Source of the DNA: Micrococcus endophyticus
Lineage (GTDB): Bacteria > Actinomycetota > Actinomycetes > Actinomycetales > Micrococcaceae
Length of the DNA stretch: 64,000 nucleotides
Direction: 5' to 3'
Assembly (NCBI RefSeq): GCF_014205115.1
Contig: NZ_JACHMW010000001.1
Location: 2,646,987-2,710,986 of the forward strand
Within the stretch, counting starts at the first letter, position 1, and each line of letters starts with the position of its first letter. This document shows, in pieces, positions 16,381-25,563 of this stretch. The position numbers and the translations under genes are program-made. Under the pieces are notes generated by a model. The model did not search any database and had not been told where the DNA came from. It saw only the letters and a program-made list of their open reading frames with translations.

Positions 16381-17073
16381 ATGCGCAGCGCCGTCGACGC
16401 CGCCCCGCACGCCTCCGGGCGCCCCCATCCGGCTCCGGGCCGCGTGGTCCGCGGCCCCGCCCGCCTCGCCCGGGGCGTGGCCGGCGCCCTGGCCATGACC
16501 GTGCTGGCCGCCCTCTTCCACGCCGCCGCCGTGCCCGGCGTCGGCCTGCCGGACGTCCGCGTCGCCGCGTTCGCCGCCGTGCTCGCCGCCCCGGTGTGCA
16601 CCGCGCTCGCCGGCCGCGCGCTCTCGCTGTGGCGCACCGCCGCCGCGGTCGGCGTCGCCCAGGGACTGTTCCACGTGCTCTACGGGATCGCCGCCGGTGG
16701 CCACGCCGTGACCCCCGCCGCCGGTGTCGACCCGGCCCACCTCCACCACGCGGCCGCCGCGGCGGGACCCCTCGTCTCCGTGAGCGCCGGGCCGGCCGCC
16801 GGACACGTCCACGCCGCCGACCCGCTGATGCTCGCCGCCCACGCGGCCGCGGCGGTGCTCACCGTGCTGGTGCTGCGCCGCGGCGAGGCCCTCGTGCTCG
16901 CCGTCGCCGAGCGCGTGCTCCAGGCCGTGCTCCCGCGCGCCGCCTCCGCCGGTCCGCTCCCGCTTCCGTCCCCCGCGCGCGTCCCGGCGCTGCCGGCGCC
17001 GCGGCCGACGGAGTCCCTCGTCCTGCTGGGCACCCCCGGGCGGCGCGGACCGCCCTTCGCCCTCGCGGCCTGA
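16381..17073 (+). CDS. Integral membrane protein with histidine-rich loops
   Basis: A 230-residue protein with about five hydrophobic segments and His-rich loops (AAGGHAV, VDPAHLHH, GHVHAADPL). A long Pro/Leu/Arg tail follows. I recognise no family. ATG 16381 has GAGAGGAGCCGAGG upstream. It lies about 106 bp upstream of copC in the same direction, so a role in copper binding or transfer across the membrane is a reasonable guess based on the His clusters and neighbours only. Confidence 0.75.
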   Translation: MRSAVDAAPHASGRPHPAPGRVVRGPARLARGVAGALAMTVLAALFHAAAVPGVGLPDVRVAAFAAVLAAPVCTALAGRALSLWRTAAAVGVAQGLFHVLYGIAAGGHAVTPAAGVDPAHLHHAAAAAGPLVSVSAGPAAGHVHAADPLMLAAHAAAAVLTVLVLRRGEALVLAVAERVLQAVLPRAASAGPLPLPSPARVPALPAPRPTESLVLLGTPGRRGPPFALAA

Positions 17074-17179
17074 CGACGCCGGCCCCCGGCGTCCTCGAGG
17101 CCCGACCGCGCCCGACGACCCTTCGGCACGGTCCGCCCGCGGCGTCCGCCGCGGACCCGAGCGGACCGGTGAGGACACC

Positions 17180-17887
17180 ATGCATCACCCCCACGAGACC
17201 GCACGCCCGCGCCGGGGAGCCGGCCGCGCCGCCCGCACGGCGGCCGGCCTGGCCCTGATCCCGGCGCTCGCCCTGGCCGGGGCCGCCCCCGCCGCCGCCC
17301 ACGACGAGCTCGTCCGCACATCCCCGGGCGTCGACGAGACCGTCGGCACCGCGCCCGAGCGGGTCGCCCTGACCTTCAGCGGCGACCTGATCGACGGCGA
17401 AGGCATCCAGAACCTGCTCCAGGTGAGGGACGCGGCCGGCAACCAGTGGCAGGCCGAGCCCGGGACCGTGGACGGTCCCGGCTTCTCCGCGCCGCTGTGC
17501 GAGGGGCTGCCCAACGGCGACTACCGCGTCGCCTACCGGGTGGTCTATTCGGACGGGCACTCCGAGGAGCGCGCTTTCGGGTTCGCCGTGGACGACCCCG
17601 CCGCCCCCGCCGAGGGCACCGCCCCGGACGGCTGCGGCGTGGCCGCGGCCCCCGCCGCCTCCGACGTCTCGACCCCGGCCCCCGCCGGGTCCGGCGCCGG
17701 GACCGGGGAGGCGTCCGAGGCCCCCGCCGAGCAGGGCTCCGCCGAGGCGGGCGAGTCCGCCGAGGCGGGCGCGCTGCCCGCGTGGGTGTGGGCCGTCGGC
17801 GTCGCCGGGCTGCTCGTGCTCGTGGCGGCGCTGATCCTCATGGGCCGTCGGGCCCGCGCGCTCGGCCACCTCGACGACGGTCGCTGA
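17180..17887 (+). CDS. CopC-domain copper-binding protein, membrane anchored
   Basis: A 235-residue secreted protein. A Sec-type signal peptide ends at APAAA, leaving mature HDELVRTSPG with the N-terminal copper-binding His. The CopC beta-barrel runs to about residue 145 and includes the conserved YSDGHSEERAFGFAV segment with its copper-ligand His. An Ala/Glu/Ser/Pro linker follows, then one transmembrane helix (PAWVWAVGVAGLLVLVAALIL region) and a basic tail. It probably holds copper on the outer face of the membrane for the oxidase-assembly genes downstream. Confidence 0.9.
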   Translation: MHHPHETARPRRGAGRAARTAAGLALIPALALAGAAPAAAHDELVRTSPGVDETVGTAPERVALTFSGDLIDGEGIQNLLQVRDAAGNQWQAEPGTVDGPGFSAPLCEGLPNGDYRVAYRVVYSDGHSEERAFGFAVDDPAAPAEGTAPDGCGVAAAPAASDVSTPAPAGSGAGTGEASEAPAEQGSAEAGESAEAGALPAWVWAVGVAGLLVLVAALILMGRRARALGHLDDGR

Positions 17888-17994
17888 CCAGACCCCTCCG
17901 GCCGGCCCCACGAGGCCAGGCCCTCCCTCGCGCGCCCGCAGGCTCCGCCCCGGAGCCCGGCCACGCCCCGCACTCCTGAAGGAAGCGAACAGCC

Positions 17995-18603
17995 ATGACC
18001 ACCCCCCGTTCCGCCCGCCGCCTGTCCGCCGCCGCCGTGGTGGCCGCCGCCGCCCTCGGCCTGACCGCCTGCGCCGGCGGCGCGGACGACGCCGCGTCGT
18101 CGTCCTCGAGCGCCCCGGCCGCCGCGACGACCACCCCGGCCGCCGCGTCATCGTCCGCCCCCGCCGAGGGGAAGGGCGCGCCCCTGACCGTCTCCGACCC
18201 GTGGACCAAGGCCACCGAGGACGGCATGACCGGCTCCTTCGGCCTCCTGGAGAACTCCTCCGACGAGGACCTGCACGTGGTCGGCGTGAGCGCCGAGGTG
18301 GGCGCGAAGGCCGAGCTGCACGTGATGGTCGCCGACGAGGACGGCCAGATGGTGATGCAGCAGTCCCCGGACGGCTTCACGGTGCCCGCCGGCGCGTCCT
18401 TCGAGCTGGCCCCCGGCGGCGCCCACGTGATGCTGATGGGCCTGACCGAGCCGATCGAGCCCGGCGAGGAGGTCGCCTACGAGCTCGAGCTGGAGGACGG
18501 CTCCACCATGGAGGTCGTCTCCGTGGCCCGCCCGTTCGCCGGCGCCAACGAGTCCTACCACGGCGGCGGGGCGGAGGAGTCGGACGAGCATGCCGACCAC
18601 TGA
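17995..18603 (+). CDS. PCuAC-family copper chaperone lipoprotein
   Basis: A 202-residue lipoprotein with lipobox LTAC (Cys 26), a Ser/Ala/Thr linker, then the PCuAC (DUF461) domain. Copper ligands appear as ELHVM, the Met-rich QMVMQ and GGAHVMLM, the H-M ... H-x-M pattern of the family. PCuAC delivers Cu(I) to the CuA/CuB centres of cytochrome c oxidase. The C-terminus is His/Glu-rich (SYHGGGAEESDEHADH). GAAGGAAGC precedes ATG 17995. The end overlaps the start of the peroxidase gene by 14 bp. Confidence 0.92.
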   Translation: MTTPRSARRLSAAAVVAAAALGLTACAGGADDAASSSSSAPAAATTTPAAASSSAPAEGKGAPLTVSDPWTKATEDGMTGSFGLLENSSDEDLHVVGVSAEVGAKAELHVMVADEDGQMVMQQSPDGFTVPAGASFELAPGGAHVMLMGLTEPIEPGEEVAYELELEDGSTMEVVSVARPFAGANESYHGGGAEESDEHADH

Positions 18604-20017
18604 CCCCGCCGAGCACCCGGACGACCCCCGCGGGGAGGACGCCCGCCCGGCGTCCCCCCGCGCGGAGGACGCCCGCCCGGCCGGGCCCTCCCGCCGCGGC
18701 CTGCTCTTCGGGGCGGGCGCGGTGGGCGGCGGCCTGCTGGGCACCGCGCTCGGCTACGGCGCCGGTCACGCCTCGGCCGCCCCGGACGCGCCCGCCGCGT
18801 CGGGGGCGGCCGGGGCGGGGGCCTCGCCCTCCGAGGTCATGGGCGACACCGGCATCGAGGGCGAGGTCGGCCGGGCCGGCTGGGCCGAGCCCGGCGGCCA
18901 GTCCGCCCGGGTGGCCGTCAGCTCGCCCGTGGGCACGGACACCGTGCCGTTCCACGGGCCCCGCCAGGCCGGCGTCGACACCCCGGCCCAGGCCCACGCG
19001 GTGTTCCTCGCCTTCGACCTGCTCCCGGACACGGACCGGCTGGGGATCGAGCGGATGCTGCGCCTGCTCACCGACGACGCCGCACGCCTCACCCAGGGCC
19101 GGGCCACGATCGCGGACACCGAGCCCGAGCTCGCGGCGGCCCCCGCCCGGCTCACGGTGACGTTCGGCTTCGGCCCCGAGCTCCTGGCGCGCGTCGCCCC
19201 GGACCGGGCCCCGGCCTGGCTGCGGCCCCTGCCCGCCTTCCCGCAGGTCGACCGCCTGGACCCCGCGTTCGGCGACGGGGACCTGCTCCTGCAGATCTGC
19301 GGCGACGACCGCATGTCCGTGGCGCACGCGCGGCGCATGCTCATCAAGGCGGCGCGCCCGTTCACCGCGGAGCGCTGGGCGCAGGAGGGCTTCCGGGCCT
19401 CCCGAGGCGCCCACCCCACCGGCACCACCATGCGCAACCTCTTCGGGCAGGTGGACGGCACCGCGAACCCGGCCGCGCAGACCCCGCACCTGGACCGCGT
19501 GGTGTGGGGCGTCGGGGCCGAGCAGGTGGGGATCACCCCGTGGATCCAGGACGGCACGTCCCTGGTGGTCCGGCGCATCGAGATGCTCCTGGACACGTGG
19601 GACGAGCTGGACCGCCCCGGCAAGGAGCGGGTGATCGGCCGGACCCTGGGCACCGGGGCGCCGCTCACCGGCGAGCAGGAGCACGACGAGCCGGACTTCG
19701 CGGCGCTCGGCCCCGCCGGGTTCCCCGTGATCCCGGACATCTCCCACCTGCGGCGCGCCCGGATGGACGTGCCGGAGTACGGGATGCTGCGCCGCGGGTA
19801 CAACTACGACGACCCGCGCGGGGCCATCGAGTCCGGCGCGGGGCTGATCTTCGCCGCCTACCAGGCGGACGTGGACCGGCAGTTCGTCCCGGTGCAGGAG
19901 CGGCTCGCCGAGTCCGACCACCTGAACCTGTGGACCGTGCCCGTGGGCTCGGCGGTCTTCGCGATCCCGCCGGGCTGCGCCGAGGGCGGCTTCGTGGGCG
20001 ACGTCCTGTTCGCCTGA
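18590..20017 (+). CDS. Dyp-type heme peroxidase, Tat-exported (EfeB/DtpA-like)
   Basis: A 475-residue DyP peroxidase. A twin-arginine signal (SRRGLLFGAGAVGG, Arg 35-36) indicates export of folded, heme-loaded protein. The GxxDG signature is in MRNLFGQVDGTANP, and DVPEYGMLRRGYNYDD is the conserved C-terminal block. The start overlaps the PCuAC gene by 14 bp, so they are coupled. In Streptomyces a Tat-exported DyP (DtpA) sits with CopC and PCuAC/Sco genes and tolerates copper during oxidase maturation; the order here is similar. EfeB-like deferrochelatase activity is the alternative, but efeU and efeO are not nearby. Confidence 0.92.
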   Translation: MPTTDPAEHPDDPRGEDARPASPRAEDARPAGPSRRGLLFGAGAVGGGLLGTALGYGAGHASAAPDAPAASGAAGAGASPSEVMGDTGIEGEVGRAGWAEPGGQSARVAVSSPVGTDTVPFHGPRQAGVDTPAQAHAVFLAFDLLPDTDRLGIERMLRLLTDDAARLTQGRATIADTEPELAAAPARLTVTFGFGPELLARVAPDRAPAWLRPLPAFPQVDRLDPAFGDGDLLLQICGDDRMSVAHARRMLIKAARPFTAERWAQEGFRASRGAHPTGTTMRNLFGQVDGTANPAAQTPHLDRVVWGVGAEQVGITPWIQDGTSLVVRRIEMLLDTWDELDRPGKERVIGRTLGTGAPLTGEQEHDEPDFAALGPAGFPVIPDISHLRRARMDVPEYGMLRRGYNYDDPRGAIESGAGLIFAAYQADVDRQFVPVQERLAESDHLNLWTVPVGSAVFAIPPGCAEGGFVGDVLFA

Positions 20018-20079
20018 GCCGCCCCCGGCACGCCCCGGCCGCGCACCCGGCCGCAGACCCGGCCGCAGACCCGGACGCA

Positions 20080-20111
20080 CGACGACGGCGGGACCCGCCC
20101 CGCCGTCGTCG
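20080..20111 (+). terminator. Hairpin terminator after the Dyp peroxidase gene
   Basis: A perfect 13-bp stem (20080-20092 with 20099-20111) and a 6-nt loop separate the peroxidase from the CopD/CtaG gene. It could attenuate rather than end transcription. Confidence 0.7.
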
Positions 20112-20142
20112 GGCGTCCGCCCCCTTTGAGAGGATGGACCCC

Positions 20143-22410
20143 ATGCCCTCCGTCACCGCCCCCGCCCGGGGCAGCCGCCCCGCCTCACCCGACGACGCCG
20201 CCCGCCCGGGCGCGTCCGGCCGGCCCGGGGTGCCCCGATGGATCTGGGTGCTCGTGGCCGCCGCGGGTGCCGGCGCCCTCGCCGTCGCCGCCTGGCTGAC
20301 GGGCATCACGGCCGTGCGGGAGCTCTCCGACCCCGGCTGGATCACCCGCTGGGGCGTGCCCGCGGGGGAGCTGGTCTCCAACCTGGCCATGACCATGGCC
20401 ATCGCGGCGATCATCTTCGCCGCCGGCATCCTGCCCCCGCACGCGGCGGGCACGGAGCGCTGGCATCGCTCCGCCGCGCAGCGCCGCGCGGACGCGCAGG
20501 AGGGCCCGCTGCCCGAGCACCCCGCCTTCACCCGGACGCTGCGGGTGGCCGCGGTGAGCGCCGGCGTGTGGACGGTGGCCGCCCTGGCCGTGGGGATCCT
20601 GTCCTACTCGGACCTGGCCGGCATCCCCGTCACCGCGGCGGAGGGCTTCACGGCCGGGCTCGTGGCGTACGTGGCCGGGATCTCGGTCGGCCAGGCATGG
20701 TTCTGGGTGACCGTGATCGCCGCCGTGGTGACCACGCTCGTGATCGCCGTGCGCTCCCACAACGGGCTGTTCTGGACCGGCATCCTCGCGATGATCGGCC
20801 TCGTGCCGCTGGCCCTGATCGGCCACGCCGCGGGCGGCGACGACCACTACGGCGCCGTGAACTCGATCGGGCTGCACCTGCTCGGCGTCGTCGTGTGGGT
20901 GGGCGGGCTGCTCGTGCTCGTGGCCATCTCGGACACCCTCGTGGGCCCGGACGGCGCGCAGGGCCGGGCCCGCGCCCCGCGCGAGCAGGGCTCGACGCCC
21001 CTGCTGCACACCGCGCTGTCCCGGTACTCGGTCCTGGCCGGGCTCGGCCTCGTGACCGTGGCGCTGTCCGGCGTGGTCAACGCGTCCATCCGCATGGACG
21101 ACCCCGCCCAGCTCACCAGCCCCTACGGCATCCTCGTGGTGATCAAGTTCCTGGCCACTCTCGGCCTGGGCCTCGTGGGCCTGATGCACCGCCGCTGGGT
21201 GATCCCGCGGCTCGACGCCGGCCCGGACCGTCCCAGCCCCGCCCCCGCGCGTCGCCTGCTGTGGCAGCTGATCGCGGTCGAGGCCGTGGTGATGGCCGCC
21301 GTCATGGGCCTGTCCGCCGTGCTGTCCCGCACCGCCCCGCCCGTGCCGGAGGAGCTGGCCCCGGACGCCACCCCCGCCCGCATCCTCACCGGCTACGAGC
21401 TGCCCCCCGAGCTGACCGGCGCGCGCTGGATCACCGAGTGGCGGCTGGACTGGCTGTGGGTCGCGATCATCGCGTTCCTGGCCCTGTGGTACCTGCGCTC
21501 CGTGTGGCGCCTGCACCGCCGCGGGGACCGCTGGCCCGTGCTGCGCACCCTGTCCTGGATGGTCGGCCTGGCCGTGCTGCTGTGGGCCACCTCCGGCTCC
21601 CCGGCGGTCTACGGCCGCGTCCTGTTCAGCTCCCACATGATGGGCCACATGACGCTGACCATGATCAGCCCGCTGTTCCTCGTGCTCGGCGCCCCCATCA
21701 CCCTGGCGCTGCGCGCCCTGCCCTCCCGCACGGACGGCAGCCGGGGCCCGCGCGAGTGGATCCTGTGGATCGTGCACTCCCCGTGGGGGCGGTTCATCAC
21801 GAACCCGATCGTGGCGGGCGTGAACTTCGCCGGCTCGATCCTGGTGTTCTACTACACCGACTTCTTCCGGTTCTCCCTCGAGACCCACGTGGGTCACGAG
21901 TTCATGAACGTGCACTTCCTGCTCACGGGCTTCCTCTTCGCCCTGGTCATGGTCGGCTCCGACCCGCTGCCCAGCCGGCCCGCGTACCCGCTGCGGCTCG
22001 TGCTGCTGCTGGCCACCATGGTCTTCCACGCGTTCATCGGCGTCGCCATGACCGGCTCCACCGGCCTGATCCAGGCGTCCTGGTTCGGCAACATGGGCCG
22101 GAACTGGGGCCCCAGCGCCCTCGAGGACCAGCACATCGGCGGCGCGGTCATGTGGGGGATCGGCGAGTTCCCCACCGTGGTCATGGCCGTCATGGTGGCC
22201 GTGCTCTGGTACCGCACCGACCGCCGCAACGCCGAGCGGCTGGACCGCCGGGCGGACCGCGACGGCGATGCCGAGCTGCGCCGCTGGAACGAGATGTACG
22301 CCCGCATGCACGGCACCCCCGCCGCCCCGGCCGAGCCCGCGCCCGCCGCGGCGTCTCCCGCCGATTCCGCCCCCGACCCCGCCGACCAGGAGACCCGAGA
22401 TGGCCGCTGA
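20143..22410 (+). CDS. Fused CopD / CtaG-type cytochrome oxidase assembly protein
   Basis: A 755-residue polytopic membrane protein. The N-terminal part (~residues 25-370) is CopD-like with about eight helices and the HLLGVVVWVGGLLVLV block. The C-terminal part (~410-700) is caa3-type CtaG with SSHMMGHMTLTMISPLFLVLGAP, ETHVGHEFMNVHFLLTGFLF and FHAFIGVAM, carrying His/Met copper-ligand candidates. Copper import and delivery to the oxidase would be combined in one chain, a fusion seen widely in actinobacteria. Start ATG 20143 has GAGAGG 9 nt upstream; ATG 20134 is also in frame. The next gene overlaps by 11 bp. Confidence 0.92.
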   Translation: MPSVTAPARGSRPASPDDAARPGASGRPGVPRWIWVLVAAAGAGALAVAAWLTGITAVRELSDPGWITRWGVPAGELVSNLAMTMAIAAIIFAAGILPPHAAGTERWHRSAAQRRADAQEGPLPEHPAFTRTLRVAAVSAGVWTVAALAVGILSYSDLAGIPVTAAEGFTAGLVAYVAGISVGQAWFWVTVIAAVVTTLVIAVRSHNGLFWTGILAMIGLVPLALIGHAAGGDDHYGAVNSIGLHLLGVVVWVGGLLVLVAISDTLVGPDGAQGRARAPREQGSTPLLHTALSRYSVLAGLGLVTVALSGVVNASIRMDDPAQLTSPYGILVVIKFLATLGLGLVGLMHRRWVIPRLDAGPDRPSPAPARRLLWQLIAVEAVVMAAVMGLSAVLSRTAPPVPEELAPDATPARILTGYELPPELTGARWITEWRLDWLWVAIIAFLALWYLRSVWRLHRRGDRWPVLRTLSWMVGLAVLLWATSGSPAVYGRVLFSSHMMGHMTLTMISPLFLVLGAPITLALRALPSRTDGSRGPREWILWIVHSPWGRFITNPIVAGVNFAGSILVFYYTDFFRFSLETHVGHEFMNVHFLLTGFLFALVMVGSDPLPSRPAYPLRLVLLLATMVFHAFIGVAMTGSTGLIQASWFGNMGRNWGPSALEDQHIGGAVMWGIGEFPTVVMAVMVAVLWYRTDRRNAERLDRRADRDGDAELRRWNEMYARMHGTPAAPAEPAPAAASPADSAPDPADQETRDGR

Positions 22411-23263
22411 GCACCGCGCACCCGCCCGAGGACTCCGCCGGGCCCGAGGACCGCGCCGCGCCCGCACGCTGGCCGCGGCCGCCGTCGTCGGGATGCTGGC
22501 GCTGACCGGCTGCGGGGCCGGGGACGAGCCCGCACCCGAGCAGCCCTCCGCCCCTGCGGACGCCCTCCACGGCGACGTCGGCGGCGCGGCCCCGGCCCCC
22601 GAGGAGGGCGCCGAGGGCCTCGGCCTGGGCGACCGGCAGGACGAGCGGATGGCCGCCGCCGCGGCCGAGCGCGCCGTGGGCTTCGGCTTCGTGCGCCAGC
22701 GCGCCGCCGCCCCCGAGGAGATCGACGCCGCCCGGGAGGACTCCCGCGCCCGCCGCTCCGACGCGGACCGCACCACCGTGCAGCCCGCCGCGTGCAAGGC
22801 GCCCCTGACGGCACTGGACTTCTCCCCGATCTCCCTGGACGAGGGAGATACGACCCGCGTGGACGTCGGCGCGGACACCTTCACGGGCACCGGCACCGTG
22901 GAGGTCGCCCGCCTCACCGGCTCGGGACGCCAGGAGGTCGAGCGCCACCTGCAGACCGTGAACGCCCTGCTCGCCGACTGCCGCGAGATGACCATGACGG
23001 TGCAGGACGGGGACGCGAGCGTGGACTACCGCCTCGCCGTCTCCGAGGCGCCGCTGTCCGAGGGCACCCCGGCCCAGTCCGCCCTGGTGTGGGAGCGCTC
23101 CCTGGCCTCCGCGGACGGCCCCCAGCTCACCGCGCAGGTGCTCACCGCCGTCACCGCCGACGCCGTGGTGATGGTCTCCTTCGTGGGCCAGCCCGAGGCC
23201 GGGCGCAAGGAGTTCACCCTGATCGCCGAGGAGATGCTGGCGGCCGCGCTCGCGGCCGGGTGA
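22400..23263 (+). CDS. Putative lipoprotein of the copper locus
   Basis: A 287-residue protein beginning inside the CopD/CtaG gene. The lipobox LTGC puts the modified Cys at residue 38 after a basic n-region. An acidic, Ala/Glu-rich linker follows, then a domain of about 160 residues with two Cys (in AACKAPL and LADCREM) that could form a disulfide. The layout resembles extracellular sensor-like lipoproteins of actinobacteria, but I cannot name a family. Tight overlap links its expression to copper delivery; function unknown. Confidence 0.8.
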   Translation: MAAEHRAPARGLRRARGPRRARTLAAAAVVGMLALTGCGAGDEPAPEQPSAPADALHGDVGGAAPAPEEGAEGLGLGDRQDERMAAAAAERAVGFGFVRQRAAAPEEIDAAREDSRARRSDADRTTVQPAACKAPLTALDFSPISLDEGDTTRVDVGADTFTGTGTVEVARLTGSGRQEVERHLQTVNALLADCREMTMTVQDGDASVDYRLAVSEAPLSEGTPAQSALVWERSLASADGPQLTAQVLTAVTADAVVMVSFVGQPEAGRKEFTLIAEEMLAAALAAG

Positions 23264-23328
23264 GCCGGACCGGCCGCGCCGCGACCCGGACGGCCCGGGC
23301 GGCCCGCGCGGCGCACCGGGCCGGACCG

Positions 23329-23363
23329 GCCGGCGTCGTCTTTCCCCCTGTGACGACGCCGGC
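23329..23363 (+). terminator. Hairpin terminator closing the copper locus
   Basis: A perfect 12-bp stem (23329-23340 with 23352-23363) with an 11-nt loop that holds the only T run (TTT). Confidence 0.65.
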
Positions 23364-23410
23364 GTCCGCTGAGCGCGGACGCGTCCGGGGCGTGCGCCAT
23401 GATGGTGGGC

Positions 23411-25522
23411 ATGACCGATCCGCAGACCCCGCCCGCCGTCTCGCCCGACGCCGCCCCGTCCGACGCCGCCCCCGCCGCCGTGCCGCGGGCCGCCTCGCGC
23501 GTGCGCGCCTCCGAGCTGGTGGGCCGCGGCTGGCTGAACACCGGCGGCGAGCAGGTCACCCTGGAGGACCTGCGCGGCAAGGTCGTGATCCTGGACTTCT
23601 GGACGTTCTGCTGCATCAACTGCCTCCACGTGCTGGACGAGCTGCGCCCCCTCGAGGGGGAGTTCGCGGACGTCCTCGTCACCGTGGGCGTGCACTCGCC
23701 CAAGTTCGAGCACGAGGCGGACCCGGACGCGCTCGCGGCCGCCGTCGAGCGCTACACCATCGAGCATCCCGTGCTGGACGACCCGGAGCTGACCACGTGG
23801 CAGGCCTACTCGGCGCGCGCCTGGCCGACGCTCGTGGTCGTGGACCCCGAGGGCTACATCGCCGCCCACCTCTCGGGCGAGGGGCACGTGGCCGGCCTGT
23901 ACTCGCTCGTGCGCGAGCTCGTGGCCGAGCACGAGGCCAAGGGCACCCTGCACCGCGGCTCCGGCCCGTACGTGCCGCCGACGCCCGTGGCCCGGGACCT
24001 GAAGTTCCCCGGCAAGGCGATCTCGCTGGCCGGCCGCGGCACGGCGCCGGGCACGTTCCTCGTGGCGGACACCGGCCACCACCGCCTCCTCGAGGTGGCG
24101 GAGGACCTCACCACGGTGCTGCGCGCGGTCGGCGGCGGGGACCCGGCCGGGGCCGGCGAGGAGCAGGCCGGGCTCGCGTTCCCCACCCCGGCGGAGAAGG
24201 GCCACGCGGACGGCGGCCCGGAGCAGGCACTGTTCAACGAGCCCAACGGCCTGGCCCTGCTGCCCGAGGACGTGGCGGAGCGGGTCGGCTACGACGTGGT
24301 GGTCGCGGACACCGTGAATCACCGCCTGCGCGGGCTGCGCCTCGCGGACGGCGGCGTGAGCACCGTGGCCGGCAACGGCGTGCAGAAGCTCATCGACTCC
24401 GAGCGCGCCAAGGAGGCCTCCGCCGGGGACGCCGAGGGCGTCTCCGTGGACCTGTCCGACCTCCCGGGGGAGCCCACCGCGATCTCCCTGTCCTCCCCGT
24501 GGGACGTGGCGTGGGACCCGGCCGCGGGCCGCGTGGTGATCGCCATGGCGGGCACCCACCAGCTCTTCGACTTCGACCCCGTGGCCGGCGCCCTCGCGGT
24601 GCACGCGGGCACGGGCCTGGAGGGCCTCCTCGACGGCGACGCCGGCTCCGCCTGGTTCGCCCAGACCTCCGGCCTCTCCGTGGGCCCGGACGGCACCCTG
24701 TGGGCCGCCGACTCCGAGACCTCGGCCGTGCGCTGGCTGCGCACCGGCGAGGACGGGCGCCGCGAGGTGGGCACCGCCGTCGGCACCGGCCTGTTCGACT
24801 TCGGCTTCGTGGACGGCGAGGCCGCCCAGGCCCGGTTGCAGCACCCCCTCGGCGTGACCGCCCTGCCGGACGGCTCCGTGCTCATCGCGGACACCTACAA
24901 CGGCGCCGTGCGCCGCTACGCCCCCGCCGGTGAGGACGCTGCCGGCCGCCCCGTGGCCGCCGCCGTCTCCACCGTGGCCCGCGGGCTGCAGGAGCCCTCG
25001 GACGTGCTCGTGGAGTACGACGCCGAGGGGGCGCCGGCGGCGATCGTCGTCGTCGAGACCAACGCCCACCGGCTGGTCCGGCTGGCCGTGCCGGAGGAGT
25101 ACCTCACCGTGGACGAGGGCGCCCGGCAGACCCAGCGGCCCCGCACGCCCATGGTGGCCGGGGACGTGGACCTGGCCATCGGCTTCGCCGCGCCCTCCGG
25201 CCAGAAGCTGGACGACCGCTGGGGCGACCCCACCCAGCTGAAGGTCTCCTGCTCCCCGGAGGAGCTGCTGCTCGAGGGCGCCGGCACCTCGACCGGGCTG
25301 AGCCGGACCCTGCGGCTGAACCCCGCGGTGGCCGAGGGCGTCCTGCACATCACCGCGCGCGCCGCCGCCTGTGACGGGGAGAAGGGGCAGCCCATCCCGG
25401 ACCACGCCGCATGCCACCTGTACCAGCAGGACTGGGGCATCCCGGTCACCGTGCACGCCCCGGAGGGGGCCCCGGAGGGCGCCGAGACCCGCCTGGACCT
25501 GGACCTGCGCGGGATACACTGA
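23411..25522 (+). CDS. Thioredoxin-fold / NHL-repeat protein (NHLRC2-like)
   Basis: A 703-residue protein. Residues ~25-175 are a thioredoxin/TlpA-like domain (VVILDFWTFCCINCLHVLDEL) with CCINC in place of the usual CxxC. Residues ~185-530 are NHL beta-propeller repeats such as LVADTGHHRLLEV, VVADTVNHRLRGL and LIADTYNGAVRRY. A C-terminal beta domain of about 130 residues follows. No signal peptide is seen, so it is probably cytoplasmic. Relatives include human NHLRC2; the substrate is unknown. CATGAT lies 7 nt before ATG 23411; upstream ATGs at 23399 and 23402 are alternatives. A possible -10 (TACACT, 25514-25519) for the next gene sits at its end. Confidence 0.9.
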   Translation: MTDPQTPPAVSPDAAPSDAAPAAVPRAASRVRASELVGRGWLNTGGEQVTLEDLRGKVVILDFWTFCCINCLHVLDELRPLEGEFADVLVTVGVHSPKFEHEADPDALAAAVERYTIEHPVLDDPELTTWQAYSARAWPTLVVVDPEGYIAAHLSGEGHVAGLYSLVRELVAEHEAKGTLHRGSGPYVPPTPVARDLKFPGKAISLAGRGTAPGTFLVADTGHHRLLEVAEDLTTVLRAVGGGDPAGAGEEQAGLAFPTPAEKGHADGGPEQALFNEPNGLALLPEDVAERVGYDVVVADTVNHRLRGLRLADGGVSTVAGNGVQKLIDSERAKEASAGDAEGVSVDLSDLPGEPTAISLSSPWDVAWDPAAGRVVIAMAGTHQLFDFDPVAGALAVHAGTGLEGLLDGDAGSAWFAQTSGLSVGPDGTLWAADSETSAVRWLRTGEDGRREVGTAVGTGLFDFGFVDGEAAQARLQHPLGVTALPDGSVLIADTYNGAVRRYAPAGEDAAGRPVAAAVSTVARGLQEPSDVLVEYDAEGAPAAIVVVETNAHRLVRLAVPEEYLTVDEGARQTQRPRTPMVAGDVDLAIGFAAPSGQKLDDRWGDPTQLKVSCSPEELLLEGAGTSTGLSRTLRLNPAVAEGVLHITARAAACDGEKGQPIPDHAACHLYQQDWGIPVTVHAPEGAPEGAETRLDLDLRGIH

Positions 25523-25563
25523 GTCCCGACGTCCGCCCCCGACCACGAAGGCTGCGCAGAACC

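Noticed and set aside
20134..20142. Earlier ATG as start of the CopD/CtaG gene
   Set aside because: The ribosome-binding site GAGAGG is too close to ATG 20134 and well placed for ATG 20143.
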